Source: JACDBD01 sp050743385
GTDB lineage: Bacteria; Actinomycetota; Acidimicrobiia; IMCC26256; JACDBD01
Assembly: GCA_050743385.1 (NCBI GenBank)
Contig: JBOGFJ010000116.1
Location: 1 to 6,254, forward strand
Length of the DNA: 6,254 nucleotides
Reading direction: 5' to 3'
Below are positions 1-5,169 of this stretch, in pieces; the first letter of the stretch is position 1, and each line of letters opens with the position of its first letter. Under the pieces are notes generated by a model. That model saw only the letters and a program-made list of their open reading frames with translations. It had not been told where the DNA came from and made no database searches. Both the position numbers and the translations under genes were made by a program.

Positions 1-411
1 GCGATCGACTACATGAAGGGGCACGAGGCCGTCACCGGCGACGGCGTCGGCGTCACCGGGTTCTGCGTCGGCGGCGGCCTGGCCCTCTGGTTGGCGACGC
101 TGCGGCCCGACGACGTCAAGGCCGTGGTGCCCTACTACGGCATCATCCCGTGGCCCGCGGCGCAGCCCGACTACTCGAAGCTGCGGGCGCGCGTGCAGGG
201 CCACTACGCCGAGAACGACGACTTCGCCGCGCCGGAGTCGGTACGCAAGCTCGAGGAAGAGCTGCGCGGTCACGGCGCCGACGTCGAGTTCTTCTTCTAT
301 CCCGGCACGTCGCACGCGTTCACGAACCACCACCGGCCCGAGGTCTTCCACGAGGAGCACTCGAACACCGCCTGGGACCGGACCATCGAGTTCTTTCGCG
401 CCACCCTCTGA
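1..411 (+). CDS. Dienelactone hydrolase family protein, C-terminal part (5' end outside window)
   Basis: The frame is open from base 1 to the TGA at 409-411, giving 136 visible residues, so the start lies upstream of the window. The family has an alpha/beta-hydrolase fold with a Cys-Asp-His triad and hydrolyses dienelactones or related esters, typically in the cytoplasm. The nucleophile elbow reads GFCVGGG with the cysteine at visible residue 22, matching the family pattern G-x-C-x-G-G. The probable acid is Asp73 in AENDDF, and the base is His105 in PGTSHAF, followed by the usual C-terminal helix ending IEFFRATL. About 90-110 N-terminal residues are missing, judged from the usual length near 230-250. 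The true substrate cannot be read from sequence, because many family members are general carboxylic-ester hydrolases of unknown substrate. It is convergent with the metallo-hydrolase gene, with 18 bp between their stops. Family assignment is secure; function is not. Confidence 0.9.
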   Translation, partial: AIDYMKGHEAVTGDGVGVTGFCVGGGLALWLATLRPDDVKAVVPYYGIIPWPAAQPDYSKLRARVQGHYAENDDFAAPESVRKLEEELRGHGADVEFFFYPGTSHAFTNHHRPEVFHEEHSNTAWDRTIEFFRATL

Positions 412-429
412 TTGCCAGAGTTGTCGGGC

Positions 430-1272
430 TCAGCCGAGGCCGATCGCCTTGAGCATCGACGCAGGCATCTCGTCGCGGCCGGCGGCGAGCATGGCGGCGC
501 GCTCGACGTTGATGGCGTCGCGGTCGCGCTCGGGCCAGGTGTCCCACGGTCCGGGCGGGATCCTCGCGGGATCGCCGGCGGCGCCGACGCAGTGACGCAG
601 ATAGGTCTGGAGGTCGCGGATCTCGGCCTCGCCTCCGATCGGGCCGTGACCGGGCACGATCGTGTCGGCGAGCTCGGCGATGGCATCGAGCATGTCGGCC
701 CAGACCGCGGGGTCGCCCTGGAACGCGAGGGGAGTGACGCCGAAGAAGCAGAGGTCGCCTGCAAAGCACACGTCGGCGTCGGCGACGAGGACCACGAGAT
801 CGCCGTTCGTGTGCCCCGACGCCGGGAGCACCTCGGCTCGCGGCGTGAGCTGGGCAGCGGCGTCGATCTCGTGGGTGGCGGGACGGGTCCCGAGCTCGGC
901 GAGCTCGTCGAACTCCTCTTCGAACGCGGGCATGAAGTTCTTGTACGCATCGATCGGCATGCTGTCGTCGAGGAGGCGGCTCGTCATGGGCGATGCGCAC
1001 ACGGCCGCGTGGGGGAACGCCTTCGTGCCGCCGACGTGGTCGATGTGCGCATGCGTCAACACGATGCGGCGAACAGGTACGTCGAGCTCCTTGACCGCCG
1101 CCGCGAACGGCGCCCACTGCGATCGCACCATCAGCGTGTCGACGATGGTGGCGCCGTCGTCGTCGACGACGACACCCGCATTGCTGACTCCCGATTCTCC
1201 ACCCGGCTGGAGCCAGGCGTACACGCCGTCACCGACCGGGTGAAGGGTGTTGGTGGGGCTCCCCGCGGGCAC
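430..1272 (-). CDS. MBL-fold (metallo-beta-lactamase superfamily) metal-dependent hydrolase
   Basis: This 280-residue protein starts at GTG (1272-1270) and ends at TGA (432-430). All metal ligands of the superfamily are visible: HAHIDH at residues 74-79 (His74, His76, Asp78, His79), His154 in SGHTNGD, Asp173 in FAGDL and His209 in PGHGP. A binuclear-metal hydrolase is therefore expected. The N-terminal HPVGDGVYAW and the later PASGHTNGD and PGHGP segments resemble glyoxalase-II-like, lactonase-like or SoxH-like members, but substrate cannot be assigned. No signal peptide is seen, so it is probably cytoplasmic. The GTG start is chosen because an in-frame TAG lies only four codons upstream (1284-1282) and the fold begins almost at once. 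There is no Shine-Dalgarno sequence; a TAGCCT box lies 6 bases before the GTG, suggesting a leaderless transcript. It is divergent from the Rieske gene and convergent with the dienelactone hydrolase. An ATG at 1274-1272 is in another frame and is not the start. Confidence 0.9.
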   Translation of the reverse strand: MPAGSPTNTLHPVGDGVYAWLQPGGESGVSNAGVVVDDDGATIVDTLMVRSQWAPFAAAVKELDVPVRRIVLTHAHIDHVGGTKAFPHAAVCASPMTSRLLDDSMPIDAYKNFMPAFEEEFDELAELGTRPATHEIDAAAQLTPRAEVLPASGHTNGDLVVLVADADVCFAGDLCFFGVTPLAFQGDPAVWADMLDAIAELADTIVPGHGPIGGEAEIRDLQTYLRHCVGAAGDPARIPPGPWDTWPERDRDAINVERAAMLAAGRDEMPASMLKAIGLG

Positions 1273-1278
1273 ATCCCG

Positions 1279-1305
1279 AGGCTACCGAGCGTGCGATTCT
1301 CGCAA
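1279..1305 (-). promoter_or_regulatory. Putative leaderless promoter of the MBL-fold hydrolase gene
   Basis: Reading the minus strand, TAGCCT (1284-1279) fits the actinobacterial -10 pattern TAnnnT and ends 6 bases before the GTG at 1272, so transcription could begin at or next to the start codon. A weak -35-like TTGCGA lies at 1305-1300, with a short 15-bp spacer. No Shine-Dalgarno sequence is present in this interval. The -35-like sequence lies inside an inverted repeat (1292-1304), which would be a logical repressor position. This is a motif reading only. Confidence 0.45.
1292..1304. repeat. Short inverted repeat TGCGA-TTC-TCGCA, candidate operator
   Basis: Two perfect 5-bp arms (1292-1296 and 1300-1304) flank a 3-bp centre. 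Beyond one mismatched pair (1291/1305) two more pairs match (1289-1290 with 1306-1307), so the symmetric block is 1289-1307 with 7 of 8 pairs matching. It sits in the divergent intergenic region over the -35 position of the minus-strand promoter, a plausible site for a dimeric regulator. No regulator gene is in the window. A symmetric element this short can also arise by chance. Confidence 0.35.
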
Positions 1306-1360
1306 GCATCCACTTGACGGGGCCGCACTGCGGGAGGATTATAACAAGGTCATGCTTGCG
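1301..1360. repeat. 9-bp inverted repeat pair bracketing the Rieske gene promoter
   Basis: CGCAAGCAT at 1301-1309 is the exact reverse complement of ATGCTTGCG at 1352-1360, separated by 42 bp. The left arm overlaps the 1292-1304 inverted repeat, and the right arm contains the start codon of the Rieske gene. The pair encloses the -35-like TTGACG and the -10-like TATAAC. If the transcript starts at or near 1352, only one arm is in the RNA, so any role would be at DNA level, for example paired protein binding sites. A chance match is possible. Confidence 0.35.
1314..1351 (+). promoter_or_regulatory. Putative promoter of the Rieske protein gene
   Basis: TTGACG at 1314-1319 resembles a -35 box, and TATAAC at 1340-1345 resembles a -10 box. 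It ends 6 bases before the ATG at 1352, the spacing of a leaderless actinobacterial promoter. The 20-bp spacer is longer than the usual 17-18, so the -10 may act mostly alone. A purine run GGGAGGA at 1332-1338 could be read as a Shine-Dalgarno sequence, but it is 13 bases from the ATG. The region is noticeably AT-richer than its surroundings. Confidence 0.5.
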
Positions 1361-3115
1361 GAAAACACCGACCACCAGGGTGCCGCGGTCGCGGCGGGCT
1401 CGGCCGCCCGGCTCCGGGCAGAAGGGCGACTGCTCACCAAGGTAGGGCGGCTGCCGGTGGTGGTGTTCTGGCACGAGGGCCGGGCCCACGCCGTCGAGGA
1501 CCGGTGCCCGCACATGGGGTTCCCGCTCCACCGGGGCACGGTCGAGGCCGGGCTCGTCACGTGCCACTGGCACCATGCCCGCTTCGATCTCCAGTCGGGG
1601 TGCACGCTCGACCTCTGGGCCGACGACGCCCGCGCCTTCGACGTCGAGATCGTCGGCGACGACGTCCTCGTGGCACCCCGGCCGGATGGCGACGAGATCG
1701 GCCGGCTGCACCAGCGTCTGCGCGAGGGCCTCGAGGAGGGGCTGACCCTTGTCGTGGCCAAGGCGGTGCTCGGGCTCCTCGAGCACGGCGTCGCCCCGGG
1801 ACCGATCGTGCGCGCCGGTGTGCGCTTCGGCGCGACGTACCGCGGCGCCGGGTGGGGCGCCGGTTTGACGGTGCTCGTCGCGATGGCCAACGTCCTGGAC
1901 CGGCTCGACGAACGTGATCGAGCAGCTGCGCTCGTCCACGCGCTTGCCTTCGTCTCGCGAGACACGCGCGGCCACGCCCCGCGCTTCCAGATGGGCCCAT
2001 TGCACACCGACGAAGTCGATCGCGAGCGCCTGGCCGACTGGTACCGGCGGTTCGTCGACACCCGATCGACCGACGCCGCCGAGCGCGTGCTCGTCACCGC
2101 GCTGGCGTCGCCGGTCGCGCTCGACGACGTCGAGCGGATGATGCTGGCCGCGGTCACCGATCACGTCTTCGTCGACGGCGGTCACACCCTCGACTTCACC
2201 AACAAGGCGTTCGAGGCCGTCGACCTGCTCGGCGCGGACGTGGCACCGCTCGTGCTCCCCACGCTCATCGACCAGACCGCCAACGCCAGTCGCAGCGAAG
2301 AGGGCGGGGCCTGGCGCCACCCGCACGATCTCGCGGCCCTCGTCGAGCGGGCCGAGGCGCGGCTCCCCGATGTGATCGCCGCGGGCGCCGTGCGAACGGC
2401 CGACTTCGACGACGTCAGTGGCCTTGCGCACGCGTTCCTCGTCGACGACCCCGAAGCGGTCGTCGACGCCGTGCTCGGCGCCATCGGGTCGGGCGCATCG
2501 CCCGAGCAGCTGGGCCGCGCCCTCGCGTACGCGGCCGCCCTGCGGATCACCCGCTTCCACACCCAGAACGACTTCGGCGACTGGGACTCCGTGCACCATG
2601 CGTTCACCGCTGCGAACGCGCTCCACCGCTCACTGGAGCGCGCCCCCGGTCCCGAGTTGTTGCGGGGTGTGGTCCACGGTGCGCTGCGCGTGTACCTCGA
2701 TCGGTTCCTCAACGTGCCCGCCGCCCGGCTCCCGACCGCGGCCGATGGCGATCTCGACGACCTCGCCCGCTGCTGGGAGGTCCAGGACGAGGTCGACCGC
2801 GCCGGCAACATCGCCTACGGCTACCTGGTCGGGGGAGGGACGAGGGAGGCGCTCGTGGCCGCGCTCGGCCATGCGCTCCTCGGTGAGGACGTCGAGTTCC
2901 ACTGGTTCCAGGTCTACGAGGCGGCCGTCCGACAGGCGTTCGCGTGGCCCGAGGGGTCGGAGGAGGCCACGCTCATCCTCGCCGGGCTCGCGCGCTTCCT
3001 CGCCGCCCACACGCCGACCCGGCGCGAGCTGCCGCGCGTCGTCGACATCGCCACCCGCCTGCGTCGGGGAGAGCACCTCTTCGAGGAGGCCACCGACGAG
3101 ACAGGCGGCGCGTGA
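1352..3115 (+). CDS. Rieske [2Fe-2S] protein with long histidine-rich C-terminal domain of unknown function
   Basis: This is a 587-residue protein. Residues about 16-108 form a Rieske ferredoxin domain with both cluster motifs: RCPHMG (Cys52, His54) and CHWHH (Cys71, His74), so it should carry a Cys2His2-ligated [2Fe-2S] cluster for electron transfer. Residues about 115-575 look all-helical, with no membrane segment or signal peptide, and contain many histidines in helix-like contexts: GGHTLDF (His278), LAHAF (His360), RFHTQNDF (His403), DSVHHAF (His415, His416), VVHGAL (His442), EFHWF (His517). This does not look like the catalytic domain of Rieske non-haem oxygenases, whose His-His-Asp iron site I cannot place. 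From memory it recalls the questin-oxidase-like family, but that is tentative. An in-frame GTG at 1247 would add 35 residues; I reject it because that stretch overlaps the divergent gene and its promoter and lacks family character. The Rieske call is firm; the overall reaction is unknown. Confidence 0.88.
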   Translation: MLAENTDHQGAAVAAGSAARLRAEGRLLTKVGRLPVVVFWHEGRAHAVEDRCPHMGFPLHRGTVEAGLVTCHWHHARFDLQSGCTLDLWADDARAFDVEIVGDDVLVAPRPDGDEIGRLHQRLREGLEEGLTLVVAKAVLGLLEHGVAPGPIVRAGVRFGATYRGAGWGAGLTVLVAMANVLDRLDERDRAAALVHALAFVSRDTRGHAPRFQMGPLHTDEVDRERLADWYRRFVDTRSTDAAERVLVTALASPVALDDVERMMLAAVTDHVFVDGGHTLDFTNKAFEAVDLLGADVAPLVLPTLIDQTANASRSEEGGAWRHPHDLAALVERAEARLPDVIAAGAVRTADFDDVSGLAHAFLVDDPEAVVDAVLGAIGSGASPEQLGRALAYAAALRITRFHTQNDFGDWDSVHHAFTAANALHRSLERAPGPELLRGVVHGALRVYLDRFLNVPAARLPTAADGDLDDLARCWEVQDEVDRAGNIAYGYLVGGGTREALVAALGHALLGEDVEFHWFQVYEAAVRQAFAWPEGSEEATLILAGLARFLAAHTPTRRELPRVVDIATRLRRGEHLFEEATDETGGA

Positions 3116-3121
3116 ACCCCG

Positions 3122-3138
3122 CTTGGAGCGTCTCCGAG
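3122..3138 (+). terminator. Weak hairpin after the Rieske gene
   Basis: CTTGGAG (3122-3128) can pair with CTCCGAG (3132-3138) around a 3-base loop, giving 7 pairs with one G-U. It begins 6 bases after the Rieske stop codon. There is no U tract, so it is not a canonical intrinsic terminator, and it overlaps the -35 region proposed for the next gene. It may only weakly limit read-through, or be incidental. Confidence 0.25.
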
Positions 3139-3160
3139 GCCCACCGGTAGATTTCGTCCC
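3123..3160 (+). promoter_or_regulatory. Putative leaderless promoter of the CoA ester lyase gene
   Basis: TAGATT at 3148-3153 matches the TAnnnT -10 consensus and ends 7 bases before the ATG at 3161. A TTGGAG at 3123-3128 could be a poor -35 box with a 19-bp spacer. The 13 bases before the ATG contain no purine-rich Shine-Dalgarno sequence and are pyrimidine-rich next to the start, which favours leaderless initiation. The 45-bp gap from the previous gene is enough for a separate promoter. Confidence 0.55.
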
Positions 3161-4123
3161 ATGGGTGAGCGCTCTCGAAACCTGCCGCGTCGCTCGTGCC
3201 TCTCGGTTCCGGGGTCGAGCGAGAAGATGATGGGGAAGGCCGCCGGGCTCGGCGCCGACATGGTCTTCCTCGACCTCGAAGACGCCGTCGCACCGCTCGA
3301 GAAGGAGGCGGCCCGCGACAAGGTCGTCAAGGCGATCAACGATCTCGACTGGGGCGACGCCGTGCTCTGCGTGCGCGTGAACGCGTGGGACACGGAATGG
3401 ACCTACCGCGACGTCATCCACGTGGCCGAGAACGCTTCCGAGCGCCTCGACGAGGTCATGCTGCCGAAGGTGCAGTCGGCCGCCGAGATCGAGGCGCTCG
3501 ACATGCTCCTCACCCAGATCGAGCTCGTCACCGGCCGCCGGGGACGGGTGGGCATCGAAGCGCAGATCGAGACGGCGCGCGGGCTCATCAACGTCGACGA
3601 CATCTGCGCGGCGTCGAACCGGCTCGAGACGATCATCTTCGGGCCGGCCGACTTCGCCGCGTCGACCGAGATGCCCGTCCTGACCGGCGGCGTGCAGATC
3701 GACGACTACCCGGGTGACCACTTCCACTACGTCTTCGCCAAGATCCTGATGGCCGGCCGCGCGAACGGCCTGCAGGTGATCGACGGGCCGTTCCTGAAGA
3801 TCCGCGAGCTCGATGCGCTGCGCGACTACTCCATGCGTACCCGGATCCTCGGGTACGACGGCAAGTGGGCGCTGCACCCCGACCAGGTCACCGTCATCAA
3901 CGAGGTGTACACCCCCACCCAGGAGCAGTTCGACCACGCATGCGACCTCCTCGAGGCCTACGAGCGCGCCACTACCGAGGGTGGCGAAGGCGAGCGCAAG
4001 GGCGCGGTCATGTTCGGCGACGAGATGATCGACGAGGCCAGCCGCAAGATGGCGACGAAGTTCGTGACCCGCGGTGAGCGCGCCGGGATGTCGCGTTCGC
4101 CTGAATCCCCCGACGAGAGGTGA
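3161..4123 (+). CDS. HpcH/HpaI aldolase / CitE-like CoA ester lyase (malyl-CoA lyase type)
   Basis: This is a 320-residue, complete TIM-barrel lyase. Family hallmarks occur in order: RSCLSVPGSSEKM (residues 11-23), FLDLEDAV (36-43), VRVN with Arg72, MLPKV (100-104), IETARGL with Glu137, FGPADFAAS with Asp164, and GYDGKWALHPDQV (231-243). Glu137 and Asp164 are the expected Mg2+ ligands, and Arg72 the substrate-binding arginine. Such enzymes cleave or form 3-hydroxyacyl-CoA thioesters, such as malyl-CoA to glyoxylate plus acetyl-CoA, or citramalyl-CoA to pyruvate plus acetyl-CoA. The GKWALHP segment is closer in style to malyl-CoA or citramalyl-CoA lyases than to the citrate lyase beta subunit. 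No citrate lyase alpha or gamma gene is adjacent, so a stand-alone CoA lyase is likely. The C-terminal tail (about 280-320) includes a GAVMFGDEMID lid segment, as in relatives. It is cytoplasmic. Its stop overlaps the cupredoxin start by 4 bp. Exact substrate is unknown. Confidence 0.9.
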   Translation: MGERSRNLPRRSCLSVPGSSEKMMGKAAGLGADMVFLDLEDAVAPLEKEAARDKVVKAINDLDWGDAVLCVRVNAWDTEWTYRDVIHVAENASERLDEVMLPKVQSAAEIEALDMLLTQIELVTGRRGRVGIEAQIETARGLINVDDICAASNRLETIIFGPADFAASTEMPVLTGGVQIDDYPGDHFHYVFAKILMAGRANGLQVIDGPFLKIRELDALRDYSMRTRILGYDGKWALHPDQVTVINEVYTPTQEQFDHACDLLEAYERATTEGGEGERKGAVMFGDEMIDEASRKMATKFVTRGERAGMSRSPESPDER

Positions 4124-4518
4124 CCAGGTTCCGCCGCCTTCCCCTGCTCGTGCTCGGCGTCGCCCTCGGCGTCGGCCTGATCGCGGCCGGGTGCGGCGGC
4201 GGTGATGACGGCGGCGGCGATGGCGCCACGCCCAACCCCACGATTCCCGGCGCGCCCACGATCGAGGTCACCGGCGACAACCTCAGCTTCACGCCCGAAG
4301 ACCTCGAGGTCGCGGCGGGCGACTTCAACGTCGCGCTCACGTCGGAAGATCAGTTCCACGACTTCCACATCGAAGACGTGGAAGGGCTCGTCGAGGCGAG
4401 CGGGGGCGACACCGAGGAGGGCGGCTTCACGATCGACGAAGCCGGCGACTACACCTTCTTCTGCTCCGTCCCCGGTCACCGCGCCGGTGGCATGGAGGGC
4501 ACCCTCACCGTCGAATAA
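4120..4518 (+). CDS. Cupredoxin-domain lipoprotein (type 1 copper)
   Basis: This is a 132-residue exported copper protein. The start is GTG at 4120, whose GTGA overlaps the lyase TGA, an arrangement typical of translational coupling. Residues 1-25 form a lipoprotein signal peptide: MTRFRR, a hydrophobic stretch, then LIAAGC with Cys25 as the lipidation site. The residue at -3 is Ala rather than the preferred Leu, but the context is otherwise good. A glycine/aspartate-rich linker follows (26-47), then a cupredoxin domain (about 48-132). Probable copper ligands are His80 in QFHDFHI (His83 is a less likely alternative) and the C-terminal loop CSVPGHRAGGM with Cys115, His120 and Met125. The Cys-x4-His-x4-Met spacing is the same as I recall for rusticyanin. 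It should sit on the outer face of the cytoplasmic membrane and carry electrons or bind copper. Its partner is unknown; pairing with a CoA lyase is not an obvious functional match. Confidence 0.9.
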   Translation: MTRFRRLPLLVLGVALGVGLIAAGCGGGDDGGGDGATPNPTIPGAPTIEVTGDNLSFTPEDLEVAAGDFNVALTSEDQFHDFHIEDVEGLVEASGGDTEEGGFTIDEAGDYTFFCSVPGHRAGGMEGTLTVE

Positions 4519-4534
4519 GCCGGATCCCGTCGTT

Positions 4535-4578
4535 CTTGCGCGCCGCGCGCGCCGAAAACAGCGCGGTGAGCGCGCAAG
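4535..4578. repeat. Strong GC-rich imperfect hairpin in the intergenic region
   Basis: The arms CTTGCGCGC (4535-4543) and GCGCGCAAG (4570-4578) are perfect reverse complements. Inside them CCGCGC (4543-4548) can pair with GCGCGG (4561-4566), so an 8-bp outer stem stacks on a 6-bp inner stem with a 4-base bulge (4567-4570) and a 12-base loop containing GAAAACA. It begins 16 bases after the cupredoxin stop. It could act as a transcription barrier or 3'-end stabiliser, but no T tract follows on either strand, so it is not a standard intrinsic terminator. Its shape would also fit a dispersed intergenic repeat element, which cannot be tested from one copy. Confidence 0.55.
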
Positions 4579-4589
4579 TTCGGGGGAGT

Positions 4590-4613
4590 GGGTGACCGGT
4601 TACCCTCCTCGCG
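4590..4613 (+). promoter_or_regulatory. Leaderless-type -10 box overlapped by a 16-bp near-palindrome
   Basis: TACCCT at 4601-4606 fits the TAnnnT -10 pattern and ends 7 bases before the GTG start at 4614, again suggesting a leaderless transcript. Overlapping it is GGGTGACCGGTTACCC (4590-4605), a palindrome in which 7 of 8 base pairs are symmetric (the exception is 4594/4601). Flanking GAG (4586-4588) and CTC (4608-4610) extend the symmetry with a small offset. A dimeric repressor bound here would block the promoter. No clear -35 box is seen. Confidence 0.45.
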
Positions 4614-5159
4614 GTGGAGATCGCGCTGCTGATCGTGGCGGGAACGGCCGCCGGCTTCCTGATCTGGCGGCTCCGCCGTCGCCACTCGGGTGTCCCCCGG
4701 GGTTGGCAGACGGCGCAGAGCGCGGCCGCCGACCTGCACCGCCGGGTGCACCGCTGCATCGACCACGCCCGGCGCGACGTCGCCCGTGCCGGCGGCCGGG
4801 ATGCGCCCATCGACAAGCTGGTGGCGTTCGTCGACGACCTCGAGCTCCAGGCGCGCAGCATCGACACCCAGCTGGTGGCGGCGTCGCGGCTCCCGTCGTC
4901 GCCTCGCGAACGTTCGTTGCGGGAGCTGCGCTACCGCGTGGTCGAGGTCGAGAAGCTGGCCGCGCGGGTGTCGGTCGCCGCCGCCGAGCTCACCGGGCCG
5001 GTGCTCGGCGCCGCCGACGCCGGCCTGCGCGACCTGCGGCTGCGTCTCGACGCCCTCGACCAGGCGCGGGCGGAGGCGCATGGCATCACGGCCGACCCCG
5101 GCTCGATCGAGGTCGAGCAACCGCCACCCGAGCCCGAGGAGCGCCCGGGATCCGCCTGA
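4614..5159 (+). CDS. Small membrane-anchored protein of unknown function
   Basis: This is a 181-residue protein starting at GTG (4614) and ending at TGA (5157-5159). Residues 2-18 form one hydrophobic segment (EIALLIVAG followed by TAAGFLIW), then RLRRRH, so the N-terminus should span the membrane with the rest in the cytoplasm by the positive-inside rule. Residues about 32-157 are rich in Ala, Arg, Leu, Glu and Asp in helical patterns, with segments such as DDLELQARSID and LRDLRLRLDALDQAR that could form coiled coil. The last 20 residues are Pro/Glu-rich and probably disordered. I recognise no catalytic motif or named family. Real coding is supported by third-position GC bias, by an amphipathic protein in this frame, and by a leaderless-type -10 box at the right distance from the start. 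It converges with the flippase-like gene, with only 4 bp between the stop codons. Confidence 0.75.
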   Translation: MEIALLIVAGTAAGFLIWRLRRRHSGVPRGWQTAQSAAADLHRRVHRCIDHARRDVARAGGRDAPIDKLVAFVDDLELQARSIDTQLVAASRLPSSPRERSLRELRYRVVEVEKLAARVSVAAAELTGPVLGAADAGLRDLRLRLDALDQARAEAHGITADPGSIEVEQPPPEPEERPGSA

Positions 5160-5169
5160 GGCGTCAGGC
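5154..5169. terminator. Hairpin between two convergent stop codons
   Basis: GCCTGA (5154-5159) and TCAGGC (5164-5169) form a perfect 6-bp stem with a 4-base GGCG loop. The stem contains the TGA stop codons of both convergent genes, which by itself explains three of the six pairs. Without a T tract it is at best a weak bidirectional terminator. With only 4 bp between the genes there is no other room for one outside coding sequence. Confidence 0.3.

Noticed and set aside
424..437. Short TCGG/CCGA inverted repeat between the first two convergent genes as a terminator
   Set aside because: Only a 4-bp stem with no T tract, mostly inside the coding end of the metallo-hydrolase; not distinguishable from chance.
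412..1317. Plus-strand open frame (about 301 codons) opposite the metallo-hydrolase
   Set aside because: The minus strand encodes every ligand of an MBL-fold enzyme; the plus-strand product is Arg/Asp/Val-rich with no domain features.
1332..1338. GGGAGGA as a Shine-Dalgarno sequence for the Rieske gene
   Set aside because: It is 13 bases from the ATG, too far for efficient pairing, and it lies upstream of the -10 box. It cannot be formally excluded if a longer transcript exists.
1247..1351. Upstream GTG start adding 35 residues to the Rieske protein
   Set aside because: It would overlap the divergent gene's start and both promoters, and the extra residues resemble no part of a Rieske domain. 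The ATG at 1352 sits correctly behind a -10 box.
1229..2626. Long minus-strand open frame (about 465 codons) opposite the Rieske gene
   Set aside because: It is the antisense of a clear Rieske protein. Its translation is Arg/Gly/Glu/Val-rich without recognisable motifs, and long shadow frames are expected in GC-rich coding DNA.
2630..3937. Long minus-strand open frame (about 435 codons) opposite the Rieske end and the CoA lyase
   Set aside because: It crosses two real genes and their promoter region, has low-complexity composition and no family motif; the plus-strand lyase is unambiguous.
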